A DNA stretch of 64,000 nt. Source: Cutibacterium avidum ATCC 25577 (GTDB taxonomy: Bacteria; Actinomycetota; Actinomycetes; Propionibacteriales; Propionibacteriaceae). Location of the stretch: the NCBI RefSeq assembly GCF_000227295.1, contig NZ_JH165054.1:94560-158559 (forward strand), read 5' to 3'. The position numbers and the translations under genes were made by a program. How positions within the stretch are numbered: the stretch's first letter is position 1; each line of letters starts with the position of its first letter. The notes beneath the pieces were generated by a model that saw nothing but the letters and a program-made list of their open reading frames with translations, was not told where the DNA came from and made no database searches. Shown one piece after another: positions 29,802-37,518 of the stretch.

Positions 29802-29838
29802 ACGACGCCCGACCTTCGCGGGGAAGGTCGGACGTCGT
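29802..29838 (-). terminator. Hairpin between nusA and ylxR
   Basis: ACGACG/CGTCGT and CCGACCTT/AAGGTCGG stems separated by one mismatch, with a GC-rich loop. It could attenuate read-through from nusA into ylxR-infB, which matters because NusA itself acts at hairpins. Confidence 0.5.
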
Positions 29839-29856
29839 CGGCTACCTCAAGCGGTC

Positions 29857-30828
29857 TCAGACCTGGTTGTCAGGACGGATGTCAATACGCCACCCGGTGA
29901 GACGAGCTGCCAGACGGGCGTTCTGGCCCTCACGTCCAATGGCCAGGGAGAGCTGGTAGTCCGGGACAACGGCCCTGGCAGCCTTGGCCTTGGGATCGAT
30001 GACCGTCACCGACGCCACCTTGGCAGGCGAGAGAGCCGCACCCACGAACTCGCCGGGATCCTCCGACCAGTCGATGATGTCGATCTTCTCCTCGCCCAAC
30101 TCATGCATGACGGCGCGCACTCGCTGACCCATCGGTCCGATGCAGGCGCCCTTGGCCGAGACGTCGGGATTGTGGGAAACGACGGCGATCTTGGAGCGGT
30201 GACCGGCCTCACGAGCCAGGGCCTTGATCTCGACGACACCCTGTTCGATCTCCGGTACCTCCATGGCGAAGAGCTTGCGCACCAGGTTCGGGTGGGTGCG
30301 TGAGACGATCACCTGCGGGCCGCGGGCCTCCTTCCGCACTGCCACGACGTAGACACGAATACGACGGCCATGCGAGTAGTCCTCACCGGGAACCTGCTCA
30401 GCCGGGGGCATGATGCCCTCGAGGGCGCCCAGATCGACGCGAACCGTGCGGGTGTCGCGGTAGGACTGCTGGACCACGCCAGTGATGACGTCACCCTCGA
30501 CCGCCGCAAAATGGCCGTACTTCTGCTCGTCCTCGGCCTCGCGCAGACGCTGGAAGATCACCTGGCGAGCCGTCGAGGCAGCCACGCGCCCGAAGTCATC
30601 GGGGGTGCCGTCGTACCAGCCGACGATCTCCCCCTCCTCGTCCTTCTCCGGGATCATGACGGCGACGTTCCCGGTCTTGCGGTCGAGCTGGACCTTGGCA
30701 CCCTTCGCAGGAGCATCCGTCTTGTCGTAGGCATTGAGGAGAGCATCCTCCAAGGTCGTCAGCAGGTAATCGAGCGGGATGTCCTTGTCCTGCTCGATCA
30801 TGCGCAGGGTCGACAGGTCGATGTCCAT
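29857..30828 (-). CDS. nusA: Transcription termination/antitermination factor NusA
   Basis: RNA polymerase-associated pausing and termination factor. 323 residues from [11 protein letters not shown]. The N-terminal polymerase-binding domain is followed by S1 ([23 protein letters not shown]), KH1 ([19 protein letters not shown]), then KH2 with [20 protein letters not shown] at the C terminus. It lacks the acidic C-terminal repeats of proteobacterial NusA, as usual in actinobacteria. Start 30828 lies 1 nt from the rimP stop with GGAGGAGAA upstream; the longer in-frame upstream sequence is Arg-rich shadow. Confidence 0.95.
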   Translation of the reverse strand: MDIDLSTLRMIEQDKDIPLDYLLTTLEDALLNAYDKTDAPAKGAKVQLDRKTGNVAVMIPEKDEEGEIVGWYDGTPDDFGRVAASTARQVIFQRLREAEDEQKYGHFAAVEGDVITGVVQQSYRDTRTVRVDLGALEGIMPPAEQVPGEDYSHGRRIRVYVVAVRKEARGPQVIVSRTHPNLVRKLFAMEVPEIEQGVVEIKALAREAGHRSKIAVVSHNPDVSAKGACIGPMGQRVRAVMHELGEEKIDIIDWSEDPGEFVGAALSPAKVASVTVIDPKAKAARAVVPDYQLSLAIGREGQNARLAARLTGWRIDIRPDNQV

Positions 30829-30829
30829 C

Positions 30830-31366
30830 TCAGTTCTCCTCCTCCGACGCCTGTGCGTCGCGACGATTGAGCTCCACCTGCACGATGGCCTTCGCCACGT
30901 CAGCCAGCTGGACCTCGCGGGTGGTGCACACGGGCTTGTGAGGCTTCGAGTTCTCTGCCTCGACCTCGAGGGTGACCTTCTCCTCCGTGGCCGCGATGAT
31001 GCGGCCATCGAAGGTCTCCCCGGATTTCTGCCCCTCGGCTGGGTTGAGGGCGAACCGCACCAAGCGTCCGACGTTGCGTCGGTAGTGACGTGGCTGGGTC
31101 AACGGAGTGGAGACACCACGCGAAGACACCTCGAGGGTGTACGGCGACTCCCCCATGGCATCGGCATCATCGAGGCAGCGGGAAATCTCGGCAGTGGCCT
31201 CGGAGATCTCGTCAAGGCTGGGTCCGTGGCCGTCAGGGCCATCCCCGTCGACCGTCACTCGTACCAGGCGACGTCGTCCGGCAGGCACGGCCTCGACGCG
31301 ATCGAGTTCGAGCCCGAGCTGGGACACGACCGGTTCCAGCAGGCTGGTGAGCCTCTCTGCATTCAT
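30830..31366 (-). CDS. rimP: Ribosome maturation factor RimP
   Basis: 30S assembly factor. 178 residues from [14 protein letters not shown]. The LGLELDRVE and [10 protein letters not shown] segments and the C-terminal Sm-like half ([18 protein letters not shown]) fit the family, as does [15 protein letters not shown]. First gene of the rimP-nusA-ylxR-infB series. Confidence 0.92.
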   Translation of the reverse strand: MNAERLTSLLEPVVSQLGLELDRVEAVPAGRRRLVRVTVDGDGPDGHGPSLDEISEATAEISRCLDDADAMGESPYTLEVSSRGVSTPLTQPRHYRRNVGRLVRFALNPAEGQKSGETFDGRIIAATEEKVTLEVEAENSKPHKPVCTTREVQLADVAKAIVQVELNRRDAQASEEEN

Positions 31367-31510
31367 CTGTGTCTCATCCTGTTGTCGTTGCAAATTGTCC
31401 GCACCGAGTCTAGCCGCTCAGTCCTGTCACCTGGATGTCATCGCCTCCCCACCTGGGTGATCCCTGGTGTCAGGTCGGAGGTATAGCTTCAGTATGGATA
31501 GGGTGAGCAC

Positions 31511-32455
31511 ATGATCGCTCGGAGAACCCTTCTTGCCAGTGGAGCCAGTCTCGTCGCCGTCGGGCTGGCAGGTTGCGATCATGAGTCCGGCAAGAGGACG
31601 ATCCCGGTGCGCTCAACCATTGCCAGCGCAACCCCACAACGTCGCGATGCCGTGTCCCAGGAAGCCCTTCTGGCGCAGTTGGCGACGAAAGCCGCGAGTA
31701 CCGTCGGTGGCAGCCGGAAGGTGATGTACCAGCGCGTCGCCGCTGCCCATCATCGGCATTGTCAGGTGCTGAGCCAGACTGACCCCTTCTCCGGAAACAC
31801 AGGCTCTCCATCCCCCTCGGTCTCACCTTCACCGTTGACCGCCGGACAGGGATCGCCAGTTGCCTTGCTGCAGCGTCACGAAAAGGCTGCCGCTACCCAA
31901 TATCTGTCGAATTGCCGAGCCGCAGGTGACCCCTCGGAATCCCTGGTGTGGGCCAGTCTCTCGGTGTTCTGCTCAGCTTTCGACCCCGACGCCCCCGCTC
32001 CACGTCCCACGCCCAAGGTTGTCCCGGTCTCCGTCGGACAGGAACCTCTCGTCAATGCCCAGCAGGCGCTCCTGACCCATCTCAATGCCCTCGTGGCAGG
32101 CCTGGAATGGGGTATCGGTCGCCTTGCCGAGGGAGACCCGCTTCGCGCCTGGGGATGGCGGCGACGCGACCAGGTCATCGCCCAGCGCGCCGAGGTCCGT
32201 CGGGGAATCCGCGAGGCCTCTGCCACCCCGACCCCTGATCTGCCTGGCTACCCCATGTCGACACCTCCTGCCAATGCGGCAGCGACCCGTTCACTGTGGT
32301 CCGACTTGGAAGACAACGTGCTGTCTGGCTGGGGCCGGGTGACAGCCGCGAGCCCGGCGCCAGCACGTCCGCACGCCGTCGCCGCTATGGCCAGCCAGAC
32401 TGAGGTCCTTGCCCATCTGGGCACTGGGGTGACGATCTGGCCCGGCTGGGTGTGA
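31511..32455 (+). CDS. Lipoprotein with DUF4439-like (ferritin-like) domain
   Basis: 314 residues. A signal peptide with twin Arg near the start (RRTLLASGAS) ends in lipobox VGLAGC. A low-complexity Ser/Pro linker lies near residue 100. The rest is helical and resembles the ferritin-like DUF4439 domain often found beside rimP/proS in actinobacteria. Metal-ligand residues are not obvious, so enzymatic activity is not claimed. It is divergent from rimP. Confidence 0.65.
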   Translation: MIARRTLLASGASLVAVGLAGCDHESGKRTIPVRSTIASATPQRRDAVSQEALLAQLATKAASTVGGSRKVMYQRVAAAHHRHCQVLSQTDPFSGNTGSPSPSVSPSPLTAGQGSPVALLQRHEKAAATQYLSNCRAAGDPSESLVWASLSVFCSAFDPDAPAPRPTPKVVPVSVGQEPLVNAQQALLTHLNALVAGLEWGIGRLAEGDPLRAWGWRRRDQVIAQRAEVRRGIREASATPTPDLPGYPMSTPPANAAATRSLWSDLEDNVLSGWGRVTAASPAPARPHAVAAMASQTEVLAHLGTGVTIWPGWV

Positions 32456-32486
32456 GCAGGAAGCCGCGCCCCGGCGGCAACACGAC

Positions 32487-33254
32487 TTAGACTCCCCAGA
32501 TCAGCTGAACCAGCATCCGTACTGCCAGCACGCTGGTGATGATGAGGAACATCGTCCGGACGAAACCATTGCCATGTTTCATGGCGGTCCGAGCGCCGAT
32601 GAACCCACCAACGACGTTGGCGATGACGAGCGGCCAGGCGACGTGCCACCAGACGTGACCGTGAATGGCCAGCGTCGTGATCGTGACGAGGTTCGTCACC
32701 GTGTTGCAGATCTTGGCCATCCCGGAGGCCTTGAGGAAGGAATAGCCGCCCACGGCGACATAGGTGAGTACCCAGAAGGTCCCGACCCCCGGTCCGATGG
32801 CCCCGTCGTAACACCCCAGGAAGAGGCCGATGATCGGAACCAGAAGGGGGTGTTTCCCGCCCTCTCCGTGCGAGCTCACGCCCAGGGCTGGTCGTCTCCA
32901 GGTGTAAATCCCTATGACCACGAGGACGATGAGCAGGATGGGCGTGTAGACCGCTCGGGACATGTAAGTGACGATCCGAGCCCCGATCACCGCGCCGATG
33001 ACGGCCATGCCGGCCGCTGAGAGAAACATCCGCCAGTCCGGTCGCTGCTTGCGCAAGTACCCCACTCCAGCGGTGAGGTTCCCGACGACCTGGGCTGTCT
33101 TATTCGTCCCGACGATCGTCGCCACCGGCGTCTCGGTCGGCAAGCCAACCAACAAGGACGGCAGCATGATGAGTCCGCCCCCACCCACGACGGCGTTGAC
33201 CCACCCTGCCATGAAGGCGGCGAGGACAAGACCAGCAAAGACCCACGACGTCAC
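32487..33254 (-). CDS. TSUP family permease (TauE/SafE type)
   Basis: 255-residue membrane protein of the sulfite/sulfonate exporter superfamily, with about seven to eight membrane segments. The N-terminal signature GWVNAVVGGGGLIMLPSLL and the repeat-2 signature YDGAIGPGVGTFWV are typical. GTG start with GGAAGG upstream. The transported anion cannot be inferred. Confidence 0.85.
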   Translation of the reverse strand: MTSWVFAGLVLAAFMAGWVNAVVGGGGLIMLPSLLVGLPTETPVATIVGTNKTAQVVGNLTAGVGYLRKQRPDWRMFLSAAGMAVIGAVIGARIVTYMSRAVYTPILLIVLVVIGIYTWRRPALGVSSHGEGGKHPLLVPIIGLFLGCYDGAIGPGVGTFWVLTYVAVGGYSFLKASGMAKICNTVTNLVTITTLAIHGHVWWHVAWPLVIANVVGGFIGARTAMKHGNGFVRTMFLIITSVLAVRMLVQLIWGV

Positions 33255-33285
33255 GTGTCAACCTTCCGTATGACACCAACAATTA

Positions 33286-33315
33286 GGGGCCCCACCTCCT
33301 GAAAAGGCGGGGCCC
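33286..33315 (-). terminator. Hairpin downstream of the metallophosphoesterase gene
   Basis: GGGCCCC (33287-33293) pairs with GGGGCCC (33309-33315), with an inner CCT/AGG, followed on the minus strand by TAATTGTT. It lies between the metallophosphoesterase stop and the TSUP gene. Confidence 0.6.
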
Positions 33316-33340
33316 GACACGTTCTCGGTCTGGAGGTGCC

Positions 33341-35092
33341 TCAGGCCCACGGATGCGCCAGTAGCAACTCCGTGTTGTGATCGACCGATGTACCAAGCCT
33401 ACGTGCCATCGTATGGATGTCGTTTGCCCCGAACTCTCGGTACAGACTGGCCAGACCATCCGGGTCTGTGGTGTCGTAGTCGGCCTGATAAGGAGCATTG
33501 GACTCGATCAAGGTCGTGAAGATGCTCACGGTACCGTCGTGATTGTCGGCAAGCTCGATGACACGGGCCATCTGGGGAAAGTCGACGTGCGACGCCGTGT
33601 TGATCTCCCACCAGCTACGGCGGGCGTCGAGAGCGTGCCGGTGAGCGGTGATGTTGTTGGCATGCACATGGCCGTTGACCCACGCGACCACATTCGGGTA
33701 GTGCGAGAGCAGGGACACCAGTTCAGGGCCGAGATGACGAATACCGGTGCCGTCACCGGGGAGGACGGGGTTGTTCATCGTCTTCGAGTCATGGTGGCTG
33801 AAAAGGACGAACATGGTGTCGCTGGCGTCGTGATGATGCCGCACACCCAGATCGTCGTAGTACACACTGCTACCGGCGCGCAGCACGGACTTCAACCACT
33901 TCCACTGACGGTCGTCGATGGAACCATTGGTGTAGCCGGCCCGGTTGGTGGAGTCCAGGCTGATACCGGTCACGCCTTCTGCGATCGGGAAGGTGTAGTA
34001 ACCGCGTACCGCGTTGAGGTCATTTTCGCTGAAACCGTGACCATGCGGACCCGCACCATCAGCACCCTCACGCAAGTGAGCCTGGATGAACTCAAAAGGA
34101 GTGAAGGGTACGCGCCGCTCATCCGCAGTGACCCGCCGAGTCAGCGAGACGGCATCATTGGACAGCGCGACCGGTCCGCCGCCTTGGGCTGCCTGGACGT
34201 AAGCCTTGGCGTCCCTGTCACTGGCGAAACCGGTGATCTTTCGATCGCTGGTGTACATCGCCTTCAGAAATTCCCAATCAGCAGGCAGCGTGCCTTGGAC
34301 TGAGTCGTCGTGGTTTCCGAACACCGCATACCACGGGATCTTCACACCCGAGGACGACACCGGAGCCATGACGCGACGGAAGTAGCCGTCGATCTGAGGA
34401 AAGCCGGCACGTTTGTACATGTCGTCGTGATGCGCTTCAGGATTGTAAAACAGCGGATCCCCGAAGGTTTGCACACTCTCCCAGCGATCACGAGCACCAG
34501 TATTCGGGACGATCGTGCCCCCGGCCAACAAGGTGAGGTACCAGTCGAGTTCGACGTGCTCATGGTTGTCGGTGTTGTCACCCGTGCTGACGAGAGCGTC
34601 GAAAGCCCGTCCAGTGGCCGGACCGCCCCGGAGGGAATTGACGCGACGCACCAAGGAGGCCGTGGCAAGTGGACCCAAGGCCTCGTGCGGGCGGAAGGCC
34701 GGGCCAGCTAGCAGGTGCAGGAACTCGACCCGCATCGGCGACTGCACATCGGTCACGTGCAGGTCAGTGAGCTGAACGACCGACGCCAAGCCGTGGCGTC
34801 GGTCGTCACGCCCGCTCTTGCCCCTGGCAAGTTCCTCGCGCACAACGAGCGGGTACCCGCGCTGTGCCTTGAGTCTGCGGTATCCGCTGCCCGGATCCCG
34901 CAGGCCCACCTGCTCGAGGGTGGTTCCGGCCGTAGAATGGAGACGCTTCGACGCATGAGCCAATGCCGGGGCCGTGCCGGTCACCGCTGCCGCAGCAACC
35001 AGGGTCATACCGCCGAGAAAGCTCCGTCGTCCCAGCGTGTTCCGGGCCACGTTGTCGTCAATTCTGGTCAATTTGTCTTCGTCCTCTGGCAT
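33341..35092 (-). CDS. Secreted metallophosphoesterase, TIGR03767/PPA1498 family
   Basis: Calcineurin-like metal-dependent phosphoesterase exported to the cell surface. 583 residues from MPEDEDKL, which has AAAGG about 7 nt upstream. Tat-type signal GRRSFLGGMTLVAAAAV. Metal-binding motifs in order: LTDLHVTD, STGDNTDN, FGNHDDS, LFSHHD and VNGHVHAN. The family was named after a C. acnes protein; its substrate is unknown. An in-frame start at 35152 adds 20 residues with no ribosome site. Confidence 0.9.
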   Translation of the reverse strand: MPEDEDKLTRIDDNVARNTLGRRSFLGGMTLVAAAAVTGTAPALAHASKRLHSTAGTTLEQVGLRDPGSGYRRLKAQRGYPLVVREELARGKSGRDDRRHGLASVVQLTDLHVTDVQSPMRVEFLHLLAGPAFRPHEALGPLATASLVRRVNSLRGGPATGRAFDALVSTGDNTDNHEHVELDWYLTLLAGGTIVPNTGARDRWESVQTFGDPLFYNPEAHHDDMYKRAGFPQIDGYFRRVMAPVSSSGVKIPWYAVFGNHDDSVQGTLPADWEFLKAMYTSDRKITGFASDRDAKAYVQAAQGGGPVALSNDAVSLTRRVTADERRVPFTPFEFIQAHLREGADGAGPHGHGFSENDLNAVRGYYTFPIAEGVTGISLDSTNRAGYTNGSIDDRQWKWLKSVLRAGSSVYYDDLGVRHHHDASDTMFVLFSHHDSKTMNNPVLPGDGTGIRHLGPELVSLLSHYPNVVAWVNGHVHANNITAHRHALDARRSWWEINTASHVDFPQMARVIELADNHDGTVSIFTTLIESNAPYQADYDTTDPDGLASLYREFGANDIHTMARRLGTSVDHNTELLLAHPWA

Positions 35093-35254
35093 CAATTTAC
35101 CTTTCGCAAGGTCGAAGGGCCATTCGGCCCGACGTACGAAACCCATTGTCATAGGGGCATTGGGTCACTTGCGCGCCAGATTTCGAGAACAGTTGACGAC
35201 GATACAGCCACGTGCGGATGTCGGCCGGTTAAACGATCACCTCCGAATCAGCGC

Positions 35255-37012
35255 TCAGCCGCGCACTTCCTCAAGGACGGCGGATACCGCCTCGGCCACA
35301 CTGACCTCACGATTCTCACCCGTGGCACGATCGCGAACTTCAACGAGCCCGTCCTTGAGCCCCCGACCGACGACCACCGAGGTCGGCATACCGAGGATCT
35401 CACTGTCGGCGAATTTCACGCCCGGGGACGCCTTGCGGTCGTCCAGGAGCACATCGAGTCCGGCCTCGGCCAGCTCACTGGCAATCCTGGTCGCCTCCTC
35501 GAGAACCTCAGCACCCTTGCCGGTGGCGAGCACCTGGACGTCAAAGGGAGCGACCTCGCGAGGCCAGGCCAGACCCTTGTCGTCACAGGTACTCTCGGCG
35601 ATGGCGGCCACCGCGCGCGAAACACCCAGACCGTAGGAACCCATGGTGACGGTCACGAGCTTGCCATTCTGGTCGAGCACCTTGAGCCCCAGGGCGTCGG
35701 CGTACTTCTTGCCGAGCTGGAAGATATGGCCAATCTCGATACCGCGGGACAGGTGCAGCTCACCACTGCCGTCGGGAGCGGGATCGCCCTCACGGATCTC
35801 GGCGACGTCGATGACTCCGTCGGGGGTGAAGTCTCGTCCTGCCACCATGTTGAAGACGTGACGATCCGTCTGGTCGGCACCGGTGATCCAGGACGTGCCG
35901 GTGACGACACGGGGATCGACGAGATAGCGCACCTTTGAGGAGTTCTCCTCGCCTAGGGACCCCGGGCCGATGTACCCCTTGACCAACTGTGGGTTGGCAG
36001 CGAAGTCCTCTTCCGTGAAGGGCTCAGCCACGGCCGGCTCGAGGGCGGCCTCGAGCCGCTTCTCGTCGACCTCGCGATCTCCTGGCAGACCGATGGCCAG
36101 TGGCTCACGCTTGCCGTCAGGATGGGTCACCATGAAGACGATGTTCTTGAGGGTGTCAGCCCCGGTCCAAGGACGATCCTCGCGAGGACGCACCTCGTTG
36201 GCCATCCGGACCAGGGACTCGATGGTGGGAACCTCGGGGGTGTCGACGACCTCCGCATCCGGCAATCCCTCGATCGACAGCGGGTCCGGGGCAGTCATCC
36301 GGACCGCCTCGACATTGGCCGCATAGCCACCGGGAGAACGCACGAAGGTGTCCTCACCATTGGCGGCAATGGCCAGGAACTCCTCGGAGCGGGAACCACC
36401 CATCGGACCGGACATCGCCTTGACGATGGCATAGTCGAGACCGAGACGGTTGAAGATGCGGATGTAGGCGTCGCGCTGGGCCTGGTAGGCCTCGTCGAGG
36501 CCCACCGGGGCGACGTCAAAGGAGTAAGCGTCCATCATGACGAACTCGCGGCCACGCAGGATGCCAGCGCGCGGACGAGCCTCGTCTCGGTACTTGTTCT
36601 GGATCTGGTAGAGACACAGTGGCAGGTCCTTGTACGAGGAGTACAGGTCCTTGACCATGAGGGTGAACATCTCCTCGTGGGTCGGGCCAAGCAACATCTC
36701 CGCCCCCTTGCGATCCTTGAGACGGAAGAGGTTGTCGCCGTACTCAACCCAGCGACCAGTCTCCTTGTAAGGATCGGAGGCGAGGAGTGCGGGGAAGCAC
36801 ACCTCCTGAGCTCCAATTCCAGCCATCTCCTCGCGACAGATGGCCTCGATCTTGCGCATCACCCGGAGGCCCAGTGGCAGCCATGAGTAGATGCCGGGAG
36901 CAACCCGACGGATGTACCCGGCCCGCACCAGCCAACGATGGCTGGGGACCTCGGCGTCGGCCGGATCCTCTCGCAGGGTTCGGACGAAGAGCTGTGACAT
37001 GCGCGTCAACAC
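35255..37012 (-). CDS. proS: Prolyl-tRNA synthetase
   Basis: Class II aminoacyl-tRNA synthetase, bacterial type with an inserted editing domain. 585 residues. Motif 1 region [16 protein letters not shown], motif 2 [19 protein letters not shown] with [17 protein letters not shown], the YbaK-like editing insert (about 230-390), motif 3 [16 protein letters not shown] and a C-terminal anticodon-binding domain. The MLTRMS start matches actinobacterial relatives. Confidence 0.96.
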   Translation of the reverse strand: MLTRMSQLFVRTLREDPADAEVPSHRWLVRAGYIRRVAPGIYSWLPLGLRVMRKIEAICREEMAGIGAQEVCFPALLASDPYKETGRWVEYGDNLFRLKDRKGAEMLLGPTHEEMFTLMVKDLYSSYKDLPLCLYQIQNKYRDEARPRAGILRGREFVMMDAYSFDVAPVGLDEAYQAQRDAYIRIFNRLGLDYAIVKAMSGPMGGSRSEEFLAIAANGEDTFVRSPGGYAANVEAVRMTAPDPLSIEGLPDAEVVDTPEVPTIESLVRMANEVRPREDRPWTGADTLKNIVFMVTHPDGKREPLAIGLPGDREVDEKRLEAALEPAVAEPFTEEDFAANPQLVKGYIGPGSLGEENSSKVRYLVDPRVVTGTSWITGADQTDRHVFNMVAGRDFTPDGVIDVAEIREGDPAPDGSGELHLSRGIEIGHIFQLGKKYADALGLKVLDQNGKLVTVTMGSYGLGVSRAVAAIAESTCDDKGLAWPREVAPFDVQVLATGKGAEVLEEATRIASELAEAGLDVLLDDRKASPGVKFADSEILGMPTSVVVGRGLKDGLVEVRDRATGENREVSVAEAVSAVLEEVRG

Positions 37013-37420
37013 GACGTGTACCTTCCCGGCCGCGCTCGACCCTCCGCCGCCCTTCGACGTGACCGGCCACGACCACGTCGAATCCTAGCGGCAGGGAGGA
37101 CGGTGGCCGACTTCGCCAGCTCACCCTCGACAGTCCGTCGGACTCTCAACAGGTCACGCGCAGCGCGTGTATCGACTCCGACCGATCCCTCTACGCAAGT
37201 AATCTCGTGCGGCCTCAGAATGCAGCCAGGTGTGATCTCCATGGCCCCGATTCGCGCCGTCGATCCATGACCCATACCGCGGCCAGGGTCACCAGCAAGC
37301 AAACACGACCCCGGTGGGGAGTGTTAAACATCACATTTCACAGCCACATGAAGCCAAGGAGGGCTCATCGGCAAGATGAATTCTTGACGTCGACAACCCG
37401 AGGATTGCCTGTCGCAACAC

Positions 37421-37438
37421 GGTTCTCTATCGAGAACC
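37421..37438. promoter_or_regulatory. Perfect inverted repeat, candidate operator 1
   Basis: GGTTCTC and GAGAACC separated by TATC, 81 bp before the surface-protein start. Compact symmetric sites like this usually bind a dimeric repressor. The protein is unknown. Confidence 0.45.
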
Positions 37439-37462
37439 TATATCAGGCCCCGGTAGCGGTGA

Positions 37463-37485
37463 TAACTGTTCTCATTATACAGTTA
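37463..37485. promoter_or_regulatory. Inverted repeat, candidate operator 2 (metal-regulator-like)
   Basis: TAACTGT and ACAGTTA separated by 9 nt, ending 33 bp before the start codon. The AT-rich core (TGATAACTGTTCTCATTAT) is loosely like Fur/Zur-family boxes, which would suit a metal-import operon, but the match is not strong enough to name the regulator. Confidence 0.45.
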
Positions 37486-37518
37486 ATCGGAAATCACAGG
37501 AAGACAATGGAGGCCACC

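Larger units (their letters stand above)
37013..37518. other. 506-bp spacer between proS and the surface-protein operon
   Basis: No supported gene. The right third is AT-richer and holds the regulatory candidates listed separately. The left part (37020-37300) is GC-rich and presumably carries the proS promoter. The plus-strand frame continues open upstream of 37519, but that stretch looks non-coding. Confidence 0.5.
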
